A DNA stretch of 63,957 nt from Myxococcus llanfairpwllgwyngyllgogerychwyrndrobwllllantysiliogogogochensis (GCF_006636215.1 NZ_VIFM01000037.1:1-63957), one strand, 5' to 3'. Positions 53,772 through 63,089 are shown, counted from the stretch's first letter. A program made the numbers and translations. Notes: a model not told the origin generated them from the sequence alone.

Positions 53772-55141
53772 GACGCAAGCGCGAGCCCTGGCCACATGAC
53801 CTGCAGATGCTCGCCCTGACGTGGCTGGCGGGTCTGCCGGGAGGGGTGGTCTCGCTCGCGCTGGTGTGGACGGGAGACTTTTCATCCAAGGTCCGTTGGA
53901 CGCTGTCCACGCTGGTCGTGGGCGTCTTCCTGGGCGTGGGGCTCCTGGTCCGCGAGCGGGTGATGCGGCCCCTGCACGCGCTGGCGAACCTGTTGGCGGC
54001 GCTGCGCGAGGGGGACTACTCGACGCGCGGTCGCGGCGCGCGGGTGGGTGATGCGCTGGGCGAGGTGCTGCTGGAGGTGAACGCCCTGGGCGACACCTTG
54101 CGCGAGCAGCGGTTGGGGGCGCTGGAGGCCGGAGCGCTGCTCGAGCAGGTGATGGAGGAGATTGACGTCGCGGTGCTCGCCTTCGATGTCGCGGGCACGC
54201 TGCGGCTGGTGAATCGCGCGGGTGAGAAGCTGTTGGGCCAGTCGCGCTCACAGTTGATGGGCAAGGGGGCCGGCTCGCTGGGGCTGGCGGACCTGTTGGA
54301 CGGCCCGGCGCCTCGGAGGCTGTCGCGCTCCTTCGTGGAGGAGGGCGGGCCATACGAGCTGCGGCGCGGTGGTTTCCGCCAGGGCGGCCTGCCGCATCAC
54401 CTGGTGGTGCTGGCGGATCTGCGGCTGGCGTTGCGTGAGCAGGAGCGCGAGGCGTGGCGGCGGCTGGTGCGGGTGCTGAGCCATGAAATCAACAACTCGC
54501 TGGCGCCCATCCAATCGATTGCCGAGGCGCTGCGCGACACGCTGTTGATGGAGCCGCGTCCCTCGGATTGGGAAGACGACGCGAAGAGCGGCCTGGGCAT
54601 CGTCGCGAGGCGCTCGGAGGCGCTGGCGCGCTTCATGTCCGCGTATGCGCGACTGGCGCGGCTGCCGCCCCCGGTGCTGGCGGGGGTGGAGGTGGACGGC
54701 TGGGTGCGGCGGGTGGCGGCGCTGGAGAAGCGGCGGCCGGTGTCGGTGCGGGCGGGGCCGACGTTGGCGGTGCGCGGGGACTCCGACCAGTTGGAGCAGT
54801 TGCTCATCAACCTGGTGCGCAACGCGGTGGACGCGGTGCTGGGCGAGGCCCCGGGCGCACAGGTCTGGGTGTCATGGGCGGTGCTGACGCCGGGCGCGGT
54901 GGAGGTCTGGGTGGAGGACGAGGGCCCGGGCCTCGCGGACACGGGCAACCTCTTCGTGCCCTTCTTCACCACGAAGCCGCAGGGCAGCGGCATTGGCCTC
55001 GCGCTGTGTCGGCAGATTGCAGAGGCGCACGGCGGAACGCTGCGCCTGGAGAACCGTCCCGAGGGACGTGGGTGCCGGGCGCGGTTGAAGTTGCCGCTGG
55101 AAGCTCACGGTGCGAGCACCGCGGCGCAGGCCGTGGGCTGA
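53768..55141 (+). CDS. membrane histidine kinase (NtrY-like)
   Basis: 457 residues. Two N-terminal membrane helices with almost no periplasmic loop, a HAMP-like segment (RVMRPLHALANLLAALREGDY), a PAS-like region at 125-210, then His239 in VLSHEINNSLAPI. The N-box NLVRNAVDAV, G1 EDEGPGL and G2 GSGIGLAL follow. It phosphorylates the regulator upstream, with which it overlaps by 4 bp. Lack of a periplasmic sensor suggests it monitors the membrane or cytoplasm, for example envelope stress or the exporters themselves. Last gene of the operon. Confidence 0.92.
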   Translation: MRRKREPWPHDLQMLALTWLAGLPGGVVSLALVWTGDFSSKVRWTLSTLVVGVFLGVGLLVRERVMRPLHALANLLAALREGDYSTRGRGARVGDALGEVLLEVNALGDTLREQRLGALEAGALLEQVMEEIDVAVLAFDVAGTLRLVNRAGEKLLGQSRSQLMGKGAGSLGLADLLDGPAPRRLSRSFVEEGGPYELRRGGFRQGGLPHHLVVLADLRLALREQEREAWRRLVRVLSHEINNSLAPIQSIAEALRDTLLMEPRPSDWEDDAKSGLGIVARRSEALARFMSAYARLARLPPPVLAGVEVDGWVRRVAALEKRRPVSVRAGPTLAVRGDSDQLEQLLINLVRNAVDAVLGEAPGAQVWVSWAVLTPGAVEVWVEDEGPGLADTGNLFVPFFTTKPQGSGIGLALCRQIAEAHGGTLRLENRPEGRGCRARLKLPLEAHGASTAAQAVG

Positions 55142-55177
55142 GACGTCGGGCCCTCGAGCTCCCGGGCCTTGGAGACT

Positions 55178-55702
55178 TCAGGCCACCTGGGCGCCGGTGT
55201 CTGGCGGCGCGTCATACGTGGGCGTGAGGTCCACCACGTTCACCGTGACGAGGTGGTAGACGATGACGTTGCTCACCCAGAAGAAGATGGCGGCGTAGTG
55301 GACGTAGACGAGCGGCGAGCCGGGCCACACTTGCAGCGGGTGGTTGAAGACGTTGGCCGCCATGTAGCCGCCGAACCACTCGCCCATCCAGCAGACCAGG
55401 GCTCCGATGGCGACGCGCGTCCAGACCTTGACGCGCTGCGGGTAGAACCAGAAGTAGTGCAGGGTCCACAGCAGGCCGACGCATCCAGCCCAGAGCATCA
55501 TGCTGCCGAAGGAGAACCAGTGGTACGGGGACTCGGGGTAGTACCAGCCCCAGTCCTTGTTCATCCAGCGCCAGGCCACGTTCTGGGACAGCTCCATGAA
55601 CCAGAAGAGCGGTGCGACGTAGAGCACCTGCGTCATGAGGACTCGGAGGAAGCAACTCAGCGTCTTCCAGAGTCTCAGCGTGGACCCGTCGAGCGAAACC
55701 AT
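55178..55702 (-). CDS. four-helix membrane protein, hypothetical
   Basis: 174 residues, integral membrane, about four helices. It has many aromatics (WRWMNKDWGWYYPESPYHWFSF) and MGEWFGGYMAANVFNHP between helices. No family recognised. GGGGGG 5-6 nt before the ATG marks the start at 55702. It converges with the kinase operon and is downstream of the methyltransferase-like gene on the same strand. Confidence 0.7.
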   Translation of the reverse strand: MVSLDGSTLRLWKTLSCFLRVLMTQVLYVAPLFWFMELSQNVAWRWMNKDWGWYYPESPYHWFSFGSMMLWAGCVGLLWTLHYFWFYPQRVKVWTRVAIGALVCWMGEWFGGYMAANVFNHPLQVWPGSPLVYVHYAAIFFWVSNVIVYHLVTVNVVDLTPTYDAPPDTGAQVA

Positions 55703-55827
55703 GTGTTCCCCCCCGTGCTTCGGCCTGGGCGACCGAGGGCTGTTCATCTGACAGAACGTGATGAGTCCCATGTCTTGAAACATCGTGGGCGACAACCGCT
55801 TGTGTCCTGACGCCACGGGGGTTGCGC

Positions 55828-55847
55828 CGGGCTGAACGCGGATTCAG
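55828..55847 (-). terminator. 7-bp hairpin between two membrane-protein genes
   Basis: GGCTGAA and TTCAGCC flank a 6-nt loop, about 80 nt downstream of the methyltransferase-like gene. Weak terminator or regulator site. The rest of 55703-55925 shows nothing. Confidence 0.3.
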
Positions 55848-55925
55848 CCGTCGGCGAAGGGCCGGGGGTGGAAACCCGAGGAGACTCCGGGAGTTGATGC
55901 CTCTCGATGCGGGCGACGCCGGGCG

Positions 55926-56372
55926 TCAAAGCCACCGGCGGACGGCGCGTTGATATTCGACGTACTGGCCGCCGAATTTCTGGAGCAGGGCCTGTTCCTC
56001 GACGCGGATGTACCAGAAGTGGGTGAGCAGGCCGAAGGCGAGCGGCACGACGAAGGGTGAGACCGACCCCAGGGTGATGCCCAGGCCGACGAGGCTCGCG
56101 ACGAAGCCCAGGTACATGGGGTTGCGGGTGAAGCGGAACAGGCCCTCGCGCGTGAGGGTGCCGGGGTCCCCGAAGGTGTTGATGTTGGTGCCCAGCTTCT
56201 TGAAGAGTCGGGCGTGCCATTGGGCGACGGCGATTCCCGCGAGCAGCAAGGCGCCTCCGAGCCAGCTCCAGGGGCGCCCCCAAAGCTCGTGCAGCGGGGC
56301 GGTCTTGTTCAGGAGGACCATGACGCCCATGGACGCCAGCAGGACCACGGGGGGAAGGAAGAGGGCTCGCAT
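55926..56372 (-). CDS. isoprenylcysteine/phospholipid methyltransferase-family membrane protein
   Basis: 148 residues, ICMT/PEMT-like, with three to four helices. TRNPMYLGF and the end EEQALLQKFGGQYVEYQRAVRRWL are the family's SAM-binding and RHPxY/EE motifs. It methylates a membrane lipid or small molecule using S-adenosylmethionine; bacterial substrates are mostly unknown. Divergent from the Crp-family regulator, across 81 bp containing a dyad, so likely its target. Confidence 0.8.
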   Translation of the reverse strand: MRALFLPPVVLLASMGVMVLLNKTAPLHELWGRPWSWLGGALLLAGIAVAQWHARLFKKLGTNINTFGDPGTLTREGLFRFTRNPMYLGFVASLVGLGITLGSVSPFVVPLAFGLLTHFWYIRVEEQALLQKFGGQYVEYQRAVRRWL

Positions 56373-56429
56373 CGTGGATGTCTCCGTGCGTTGGTGGCGC
56401 GCAGTCTTCCGGTGCGGGGGAGCGGCGTC

Positions 56430-56445
56430 GTTAACCCGGGTTTAC
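56430..56445. promoter_or_regulatory. GTTAACCCGGGTTTAC near-palindrome, Crp-family operator candidate
   Basis: One mismatch breaks the 16-bp symmetry. It lies 8 bp before the regulator start and 58 bp before the divergent methyltransferase start, as expected for self-regulation. Symmetry and place only; regulator match inferred. Confidence 0.5.
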
Positions 56446-56453
56446 GTTGAGAG

Positions 56454-57044
56454 GTGTCCGTGACGACGGCGAGGGAGGTGCTGCGGGGTCTGGCGGGGAG
56501 CGCGCTGCCAGGGTGGGACGCGGTGGCGCCGCTGCTGCGCGCGAAGACGCTGCGCAAGGGCGAGTACCTCTTCCACGTGGGCGAGGCGCGGCCGAGCATC
56601 TTCATCGTCACGCGCGGGCTGGTGAAGATGGTCTACGAGACGAGCGAGGGTGGCGCCTGGGTGAAGGCGTTCGCGGGGGAGGGGACGTGTTTCGCGAGTC
56701 TGGTGGCGCTGGCGCCGGGAGGAGTCACGAGCTTCTCCACGCAGGCGGTGGTGGAGTCGCGGGTGGAGCAGCTCGACTATGGCGAGGTGCGGAGGCTGGC
56801 GTCGCGCCACCTGGAGTGGCAGCGGGCGGTGAGCCGGGCCTTCGAGGTCTATGGGCTGCGCAAGGAGAAGCGGGAGATGGAGCTGCTCACGCTGTCCGCG
56901 GAGGAGCGCTACCAGCGGTTCCTGGACGAGCACCCGGACCTGGCGCCGCTGCTGTCGCAGCGGGATATCGCGAGCTACATCCGCGTCACGCCCGTGGCGC
57001 TGAGCCGCATCCGTTCACGGCTGCGAAGGCGACGGGCGTCGTGA
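56454..57044 (+). CDS. Crp/Fnr-family transcriptional regulator
   Basis: 196 residues. A cNMP-like beta roll at about 20-115 (GEYLFHVGEARPSIFIVTRGLVKM), the long dimer helix, and a C-terminal HTH (LLSQRDIASYIRVTPVALSRIRSRLRRRR). There is no cysteine cluster of the Fnr type, so no iron-sulfur sensing. The cAMP contacts (RSRL/E-R pair) are not preserved clearly; the ligand is unknown. GTG start with GAGAGG. Divergent from the methyltransferase-like gene. Confidence 0.88.
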   Translation: MSVTTAREVLRGLAGSALPGWDAVAPLLRAKTLRKGEYLFHVGEARPSIFIVTRGLVKMVYETSEGGAWVKAFAGEGTCFASLVALAPGGVTSFSTQAVVESRVEQLDYGEVRRLASRHLEWQRAVSRAFEVYGLRKEKREMELLTLSAEERYQRFLDEHPDLAPLLSQRDIASYIRVTPVALSRIRSRLRRRRAS

Positions 57045-57053
57045 GGCGCGAGC

Positions 57054-60000
57054 CTACCGGAAGCTGAAGCGGGTGACCCAGGGGACGAGCTTCCGGACCA
57101 GGGTGAGCGGAGTGCTCTGGATGGCGGGTGGCATGGCGCGGAGCCAGGTGAACAGCTCCGAGATGACGTGCTCGGGCTCGTTGGAGGGGAGGTCGAGCGC
57201 TTGGAGCGTGAGCAGCTCCTCGTCGTGTTCGTAGCGCTTGAGGAGCGCGAAGAACTCCTCGGCGAGCTGGGGCTTCGAGGTCACCAGCGCCAGCAGCAAC
57301 AGACACATCTGGGAAGGAGAAGTTCCTTCCTGTTCCTCGCCCATGAACTCGGTCTGTCCCGCGCTAGGGACACACGCCTTGATGAGTCGATAGGTGTTGG
57401 CGAAGCGCTTGAGCACACGAGGCGTGGGGCTCAGCAGCGGGCCGAGACAGTCGATGAACGCCAGTTCTCTCTCGCTGATGACGAGGCCGGGAGGATTGAG
57501 CTCTTCCTGTTCATTCGACGCGACCTGGGCGTGGCTGGAGGATGCGGAGGACTTCGGCTTGCCGTGTACGGATGTTGCTGCTTGCGGTGCGGCGCTCGTG
57601 GGCCACACGACCTTCATCAGGGCCGGTGAGCCCTTTTTGTAGTCCCACTCTTCCATCGGGTCGACGGTGTCTGGGGTGTCGACGACGAACCTGGGCTTCA
57701 GCTCCAGGACCGTGGCCTCTTGCGAGTGCTCTTCCGCGGAAGGACGGGCCAGCAACCCGCGCAACATGCTCGAGCGGTGGTCGCTGCTCACGGGCCGCAG
57801 CCAGATGGGAATCTGGAAGATCTTCTCCAGATAGTCGTAGGCCGTGGCTCCTGGGGTCATCGCATCCAGGGGCAGGGCGTTCGGGTCCTCCATCTTCAGC
57901 AGGTCCTTGAAGGTGTGGTTCAGGCAGCGCGCCACCCAGCGCGAGTCCACGCCCACGACGACGACGAACAGCGGGAAGGCGAGGAGCAGGTGCACGGCCT
58001 GGAGCACCTTCACCACGGTGTCTTGCGAGCAGCGGTCCAGGTCGTCGATGTAGAGGACGATGCGATTGATGGCGGGGACGTTCGGGTCCGTCTGTTCGTC
58101 GCGGTTGACCGCCTCCATCAGTCGCGACAGCTCCTCGAAGTCCCTGCGGATGAGGGCGACGAGTCCCAGGTGCTTGCGGTAGTCGTCGCTGCCGGTGCGG
58201 TTCTCGATGAACTTGTCCAGCAGCCGCGCGCTGGAGAGCTCGGCGATGGCTTGCTTCAGTTGGAGGACTTCGTCCTGGGCCTTGGCCATGGACGCGCGTT
58301 GCTGTTCCTCCGCCTGGGCCAGTGAGGCGACCTGCTCCCGAGCGACCTGTGCGGCTTCATCGAGCGGCTTGAGTCGATTCTGGAGGTCGGTTTCGATGGC
58401 CTGTTCGACTTCGTGCAGTCGCTTCTCGTTCTGCTCCCGCCGCTCTCGCAGCCACGCGGTCTGCCGCTGGAGCCAGAGCGTCACGGAGCCCACGAGGCCT
58501 GTCAGCGTCGTGAGGCCAGCCATCAGGCCCGCGAGGTCCTGCTTACCGAACTCGTCGAGTACGAACGGAAGCGCCAGGCTCACGGCGAGAGAGACGATCA
58601 AGATGATGGCGGGAGGACGCAGTCGTTTGTTCGCGCTCCGCGTATCCAGGAGGGATGCGACGAATCCGCCGGTCTGTCGCAACTCGGCCTGGGCATTGCC
58701 GAGGGCATCCCGCAAGTCGAAGGCCGTGCGTCCCAGGGAGCTGAAGCCTGTTTCAGCCAGCCATGCGGTGGCCCTCTTCTGGACACCCTCCTCAAGCTTC
58801 AATGTGGCGGGCATCAACTCCAGCAGGGTGCGCTTTTCGGAGAGGGCTTGCTCCAGCTCGACGCGCTTTGATTCCTTCTGTTGCTCCAGTTCGCCGACCT
58901 TCTGCTGCGCCAGCGCGACCTCGGCTTCCTTCGCGGTGACCTCGGCCTGCTTCTTGAGCAGCTCCGCTTCCCGCTGTGCGAGCCGTGTCAGCAGGTCATC
59001 CCTGCGTTTGCCGATGTCTGCTTCGGGCTCGTCCTGTCGCTTCCGGAGGTTGCGGAAGATGTGTTCGACGAGGCTGGCCCACAGGTTGCCTTCCGCGTAG
59101 TGCCAGGCGTTGAATTCGATCTGGATGATGTTCTTGTAGAAGGCCACTTCCCGCTGGGGGCGCTGGGACTTCACGGCCCGGCCCGCGAGTTCCTCCACCC
59201 GCTTGCGCAGGTGGTGCATGAAGAACGACTTGCCCGAGCCCCAGTCTCCGAACACGCCGATGGACAGCGGTGGCGCCATGGTGCGCGAGGCAATCAGCGC
59301 GCTGAGCGCATCGACGTCACGGTCGATGTCCAGGAGGTCTTCGTTCTCCCGGCCGTCGGCGTCGTAGCGAGGAGAATAGAGGGTGCGCTGAGTGTCGTTG
59401 TCCAGCCAGCTCAAGGGAGAGGACGGTGTCGGAGCAGGTGCTGGCTGCGGAGGCGCTTGCCCGTACTCGGCCATTCCACCGTGCTGGAGTTGGCTCTTCC
59501 AGTCCTCGGCCTCCTCGGGATGGAACGAGGACATGAACTGGACAAATGGCGCACGGAGCTGCCGTCTGTCCACGCGCATTGCATGGAAGGCGCCCTCATG
59601 GAAGTTGGGCAGCCATAGAAATGCCGCGATGAGGTGGCGTGCTCCGAGTGCTGCGGAAAGGATGCCGGTGCGCCGAACCCGGATGTTTTCGGCTTCTGTC
59701 AGTGCCCGTTGGACCGATTTCGTCGAGGTCAGGGGCGACTTCAAGAGTTCCATGGAGGGCGCCATGGATTCGAAGTATGCAAGTTGCTCAGGGGCGAGAC
59801 TCGCGGCCAGCAGCATTTGAGATATGTCTGCACCGTGTTGCTCGGCCGTTCTCACCAGCCATTCACATACAGGTATGGGCGAGGTCCCGATGGCGGCCAT
59901 GAGTGCCGGGAAGGACAAATGGACATTGCCCGGAAAGCTCGCAGTGGGGATGGCGGCTCTATCGGCAGCCAGGGAGAGTTGGGCCGCACGTCCAAGGAGC

Positions 60001-60128
60001 GAAGCGAGGTCAGTCGAGATGGGGCCCAGTTCCGTCACCGCGCCGGTATCCATGTCCTGGAATCGGACCATGCGCGGCCCAGAGTCCTCGGCCGCCTCGA
60101 CGCTCTCGTCCTCTTCCGGTCGTTGCAT
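57054..60128 (-). CDS. KAP-family P-loop ATPase with Clp-N-like front end
   Basis: 1024 residues. Two repeats at about 40-110 and 130-200 look like Clp N-terminal helical repeats (HLSFPALMAAI...CEWL, RHLIAAFLWLP). The KAP ATPase has Walker A GDWGSGKS near 290-298 and Walker B LYIDDLDRCS near 690. Between them lie a coiled coil (about 360-470) and two membrane helices (about 506-550), a hallmark of KAP proteins. Family members include Kidins220 and PifA, which blocks phage T7. A membrane-tethered ATPase that senses or responds to stress or phage is inferred. GGGGGG precedes the ATG at 60128. Confidence 0.82.
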   Translation of the reverse strand: MQRPEEDESVEAAEDSGPRMVRFQDMDTGAVTELGPISTDLASLLGRAAQLSLAADRAAIPTASFPGNVHLSFPALMAAIGTSPIPVCEWLVRTAEQHGADISQMLLAASLAPEQLAYFESMAPSMELLKSPLTSTKSVQRALTEAENIRVRRTGILSAALGARHLIAAFLWLPNFHEGAFHAMRVDRRQLRAPFVQFMSSFHPEEAEDWKSQLQHGGMAEYGQAPPQPAPAPTPSSPLSWLDNDTQRTLYSPRYDADGRENEDLLDIDRDVDALSALIASRTMAPPLSIGVFGDWGSGKSFFMHHLRKRVEELAGRAVKSQRPQREVAFYKNIIQIEFNAWHYAEGNLWASLVEHIFRNLRKRQDEPEADIGKRRDDLLTRLAQREAELLKKQAEVTAKEAEVALAQQKVGELEQQKESKRVELEQALSEKRTLLELMPATLKLEEGVQKRATAWLAETGFSSLGRTAFDLRDALGNAQAELRQTGGFVASLLDTRSANKRLRPPAIILIVSLAVSLALPFVLDEFGKQDLAGLMAGLTTLTGLVGSVTLWLQRQTAWLRERREQNEKRLHEVEQAIETDLQNRLKPLDEAAQVAREQVASLAQAEEQQRASMAKAQDEVLQLKQAIAELSSARLLDKFIENRTGSDDYRKHLGLVALIRRDFEELSRLMEAVNRDEQTDPNVPAINRIVLYIDDLDRCSQDTVVKVLQAVHLLLAFPLFVVVVGVDSRWVARCLNHTFKDLLKMEDPNALPLDAMTPGATAYDYLEKIFQIPIWLRPVSSDHRSSMLRGLLARPSAEEHSQEATVLELKPRFVVDTPDTVDPMEEWDYKKGSPALMKVVWPTSAAPQAATSVHGKPKSSASSSHAQVASNEQEELNPPGLVISERELAFIDCLGPLLSPTPRVLKRFANTYRLIKACVPSAGQTEFMGEEQEGTSPSQMCLLLLALVTSKPQLAEEFFALLKRYEHDEELLTLQALDLPSNEPEHVISELFTWLRAMPPAIQSTPLTLVRKLVPWVTRFSFR

Positions 60129-60266
60129 GTCCCCCCCTGCGCGAATGCACTGCGCCAACGATGTTGGCACCGTCCCGCGCACGAAGGAAAGCCAGGCCCC
60201 CAAGTCCCTCGGAGGCAGCACCGTGGACCCAATCACTCCAGGTCCACGGCCACACCTCACACGGAC

Positions 60267-63011
60267 CTACCGGCTCGTCGCGTCATCCGGTCGGGTGCCA
60301 CGGTCCAGCTCATCGCGGTCCAGCGCACCGTCCAAATCCCGGTCGATGCCGATGCGCACCTCCGAGCCCTTGGGCACCACCGTGTACGTCAGCTCACTCC
60401 CCGCGAGCGCCAGCGTCTGAAGCAGTGACGCGGTGACCGTCTCCGCCGCGCGGTCCGTCTGGAACAACCCGCCGCCCATGTATGTGGCCCCTCGCGCGAT
60501 GCCTCCCTGGTTCCCCTTCGCCACCAGGCCCACCTTGCCGCTGTCCGCCAGCGCCTGGAACGTGGACAGCGCACTCAACTGCGCCGGAGTGGGACTCGCC
60601 GTGGTCAGCGTCACCTGCCTCCCCACCGCCGCGTGTGTGTCCTTGCTGTCCGGCCCCGGCGGCTCTCCCACCGTCGTCGCCGAGCCCTTGGGCAAATCCG
60701 AGCCCGAGAACGCCAGCATGAACGCCACCATGTCCGCGACCTCCTGGTTGCTCTGGAGCGTGAACACCGGCTCGGTGAGGAAGCGCGCAATCGTGTCCAC
60801 GCTGCCGTCGTGCGAGAACCCGAAGCCCGCCAGGTTCGACGTCTGCGTGAAGTCCATGCCCACCTTCTCGTAGAGGTTGCGCAGTTGGGAAATCTTCATC
60901 GTCACATTCGTGAACCCATCCACGGAGACCAGACCCGTGTGACGCTCGCCGCTCGGGCCCGCGGAGACGGTGACGAACTGGCTCCCAGTCCACCGCACGT
61001 CCGCGCCCAGGCCCGTGGGCAGCGTGTGACACGTCGAGCAGGCGAACGCCCCCGAGTCCAGCAAGCGCGGCGGCCGATACATCTGCAGCCCGTTCACCGC
61101 GTTCCCATTGGGCAGCGGCAACCCCGCCGTGCCAAACCGTCCCGTCGTGACGTGCCCCGGCAGCGGCAGGCTCGTGGGCAGCGAGTTGTCGAGGTTCCGG
61201 AACGGATTCGGCGCGAACGTCAGCGTGGCGAGGAAGTCCTCGAACTGTTGCATCTCGATGACGGTGAGCTGCGTGTCATCACCCTGGAGGCTGAGGAACG
61301 CACCGTTGAACTCCTCGATGCCCGCGCGGTCTCCACGCCAGTGCAGCGGCTCCTTGCCGATGATGTCCTGGAGCGTCTGCGTCGTCATGGGCCCCTTCAT
61401 CGAGTGCCACGGCTGGAAGCCCCCCGTCAGTCCGGGAATGCCCATGCCCAGGTTCTGCCCCGTCACGGCCTTGAGGTCCCCCGCCGGGTCTCCCAAATCC
61501 CACGCGAGCCGGTCCAGCCGTCCGTCGATGTGGCACGACGCGCACGACACATGCCCCAGGCCCGAGCTCCGGTGCGTGTCATACAGGTGCTTGCGGCCGA
61601 CCTTGATGGCACCCGGTGACGGGTCGAAGAACGGCACCCGCGCCACCTCGGTATTCGAAACCGTATCCACCACGGACACGCTCGCCGCGAACTTGTTGAG
61701 CACGTAGAGCCGCGTCCCGGAGAGCACCACGCCCGTGGGCCCCTCACCCACCGCCACCTGGGTAATCCGGCCGCCCGCGTCGTCCATGACCGCGACGTTG
61801 TTGGAGCCCATGCCCGTGATGTAGACGCGGCTCCCCTCCGCGTTCCACGCAAGCCCCCGAGGGTCTCCGAGCGCCAACTGCCGCGTCGCCTGCGGCACCG
61901 TGCCCGTGGTGTACGTCAGGTGCGGATTGAGGTCGAAACGGGAGACGACGGACGGAATCGCCGGGTCGAACGACGCGGCCATGACGCGCAGGAAGCGGCC
62001 CTGGAGGTTGGGCTCGAAGCGGACCTCGTTCACTGCGTCCGTGCCCACCACGACGACATGGCCTCCCGGGTGGACCGCCAGCGCCATGTCCAGGTTCATC
62101 AACCCGCTGGCATACGTCACAGCCAGCGTGGATGCGTTGATGATGGCCACGTCCCGGTCCGGCAAATCCCAACCCGCGCGGCGCCCCGACGCGGCGGCGT
62201 TGCTCCCCGAGACGACGCTCGACCAGTCACGGCTGTTGTCATCCATCCACCGGCCACTGGCGTCCTTCTTCACGATGAGGGCCACGGGAGGAGGGGCCGG
62301 GTTGCCGCTCTTCCTCGGCGGCTTGAACGTGCTGCCCGAGTTGGGCGGAGGATTGACGCCTCCATACGGCCCCACGCTGCTGCTCACCACGTTGGGCGGA
62401 AAGCCCCCGCCTCCCATCGCGTTGCCACCCCCGAGCACCGTGCTGCGATTGCCAGACTCGAAGAAGGCCACATACACCTGCGTGCCCGCGGCGTTGACGG
62501 CCAGCGCGCGAGGCTCCTCGCCTTGCAGCGCGATGCGCGTGGGCGCGGCGAGCGGTGTGGACGGGTCCACCACCAGCACGCGGTTGACCTGCGAGCAGGA
62601 GATGAACGCGCGCTGCGGCGAGCCCGCGAAGATGACGTCGGCGGGCTCGTCATCCGTGGGCACCGTGGCCTTCACGTTGAGCGTGGTGAGGTCGACGATG
62701 CTGACGCTGTCGGAGACATGGTTGACCACCCACGCCTCGGTGTTGCTCCGGGCTCGCACGGAGACGGGGTCCAGGCCCACGGGGATGGAGGCGGTGAGCA
62801 CGGGCGTGCCGCTCGACACGGAGAACACCAGGAGCCGATTGTCCGCCGTGTTCACCGCGAGCAGACGGGTGCCATCCGGCGTCAGCTCCAGCGGATGGAC
62901 ATGCGGATGCTCCCAGTTCACGAACGCGCCCGGCGACTGCGCCCGGGACACGCTCGCCAGCAGCACGAGGCACGGCAACAACGCGACCAGCACCCTGCGG
63001 ACAACGGACAT
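60267..63011 (-). CDS. secreted beta-propeller/cytochrome c protein
   Basis: 914 residues with a signal peptide (ending SRAQ). About 60-460 form YVTN-type propeller repeats (LAVNTADNRLLVFS, AWNAEGSRVYITGMGSNNVAV). Two heme c sites, CASCH (Cys490-His494) and CSTCH (Cys658-His662), follow in a cytochrome-peroxidase-like region (GPMTTQTLQDIIG, HWRGDR). A calcium EF-hand-like DRDLDGALDRDEL ends the protein. It is likely a periplasmic electron-transfer or oxidase enzyme. The palindrome at 63074 lies in its promoter. Confidence 0.85.
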   Translation of the reverse strand: MSVVRRVLVALLPCLVLLASVSRAQSPGAFVNWEHPHVHPLELTPDGTRLLAVNTADNRLLVFSVSSGTPVLTASIPVGLDPVSVRARSNTEAWVVNHVSDSVSIVDLTTLNVKATVPTDDEPADVIFAGSPQRAFISCSQVNRVLVVDPSTPLAAPTRIALQGEEPRALAVNAAGTQVYVAFFESGNRSTVLGGGNAMGGGGFPPNVVSSSVGPYGGVNPPPNSGSTFKPPRKSGNPAPPPVALIVKKDASGRWMDDNSRDWSSVVSGSNAAASGRRAGWDLPDRDVAIINASTLAVTYASGLMNLDMALAVHPGGHVVVVGTDAVNEVRFEPNLQGRFLRVMAASFDPAIPSVVSRFDLNPHLTYTTGTVPQATRQLALGDPRGLAWNAEGSRVYITGMGSNNVAVMDDAGGRITQVAVGEGPTGVVLSGTRLYVLNKFAASVSVVDTVSNTEVARVPFFDPSPGAIKVGRKHLYDTHRSSGLGHVSCASCHIDGRLDRLAWDLGDPAGDLKAVTGQNLGMGIPGLTGGFQPWHSMKGPMTTQTLQDIIGKEPLHWRGDRAGIEEFNGAFLSLQGDDTQLTVIEMQQFEDFLATLTFAPNPFRNLDNSLPTSLPLPGHVTTGRFGTAGLPLPNGNAVNGLQMYRPPRLLDSGAFACSTCHTLPTGLGADVRWTGSQFVTVSAGPSGERHTGLVSVDGFTNVTMKISQLRNLYEKVGMDFTQTSNLAGFGFSHDGSVDTIARFLTEPVFTLQSNQEVADMVAFMLAFSGSDLPKGSATTVGEPPGPDSKDTHAAVGRQVTLTTASPTPAQLSALSTFQALADSGKVGLVAKGNQGGIARGATYMGGGLFQTDRAAETVTASLLQTLALAGSELTYTVVPKGSEVRIGIDRDLDGALDRDELDRGTRPDDATSR

Positions 63012-63073
63012 GGGACCCCCTGGCTTCGAGCACCCGGCTCGCTCTGGATGGAGAATTCCACTAAATCTGTTAA

Positions 63074-63089
63074 GTCAGATTATTCTGAC
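63074..63089. promoter_or_regulatory. GTCAGA-TTAT-TCTGAC palindrome
   Basis: Perfect 6-4-6 dyad in the AT-rich gap (63012-63221) before the minus-strand cytochrome gene and the plus-strand secreted-protein gene, overlapping a TTGTCA hexamer on the minus strand. Likely operator or promoter control site for one or both. Confidence 0.45.

Noticed and set aside
57054..60128. A complete multi-gene anti-phage island around the KAP gene
   Set aside because: Neighbours are a Crp-type regulator, a methyltransferase-like protein and an unrelated cytochrome; no nuclease, toxin, integrase or tRNA site is seen.
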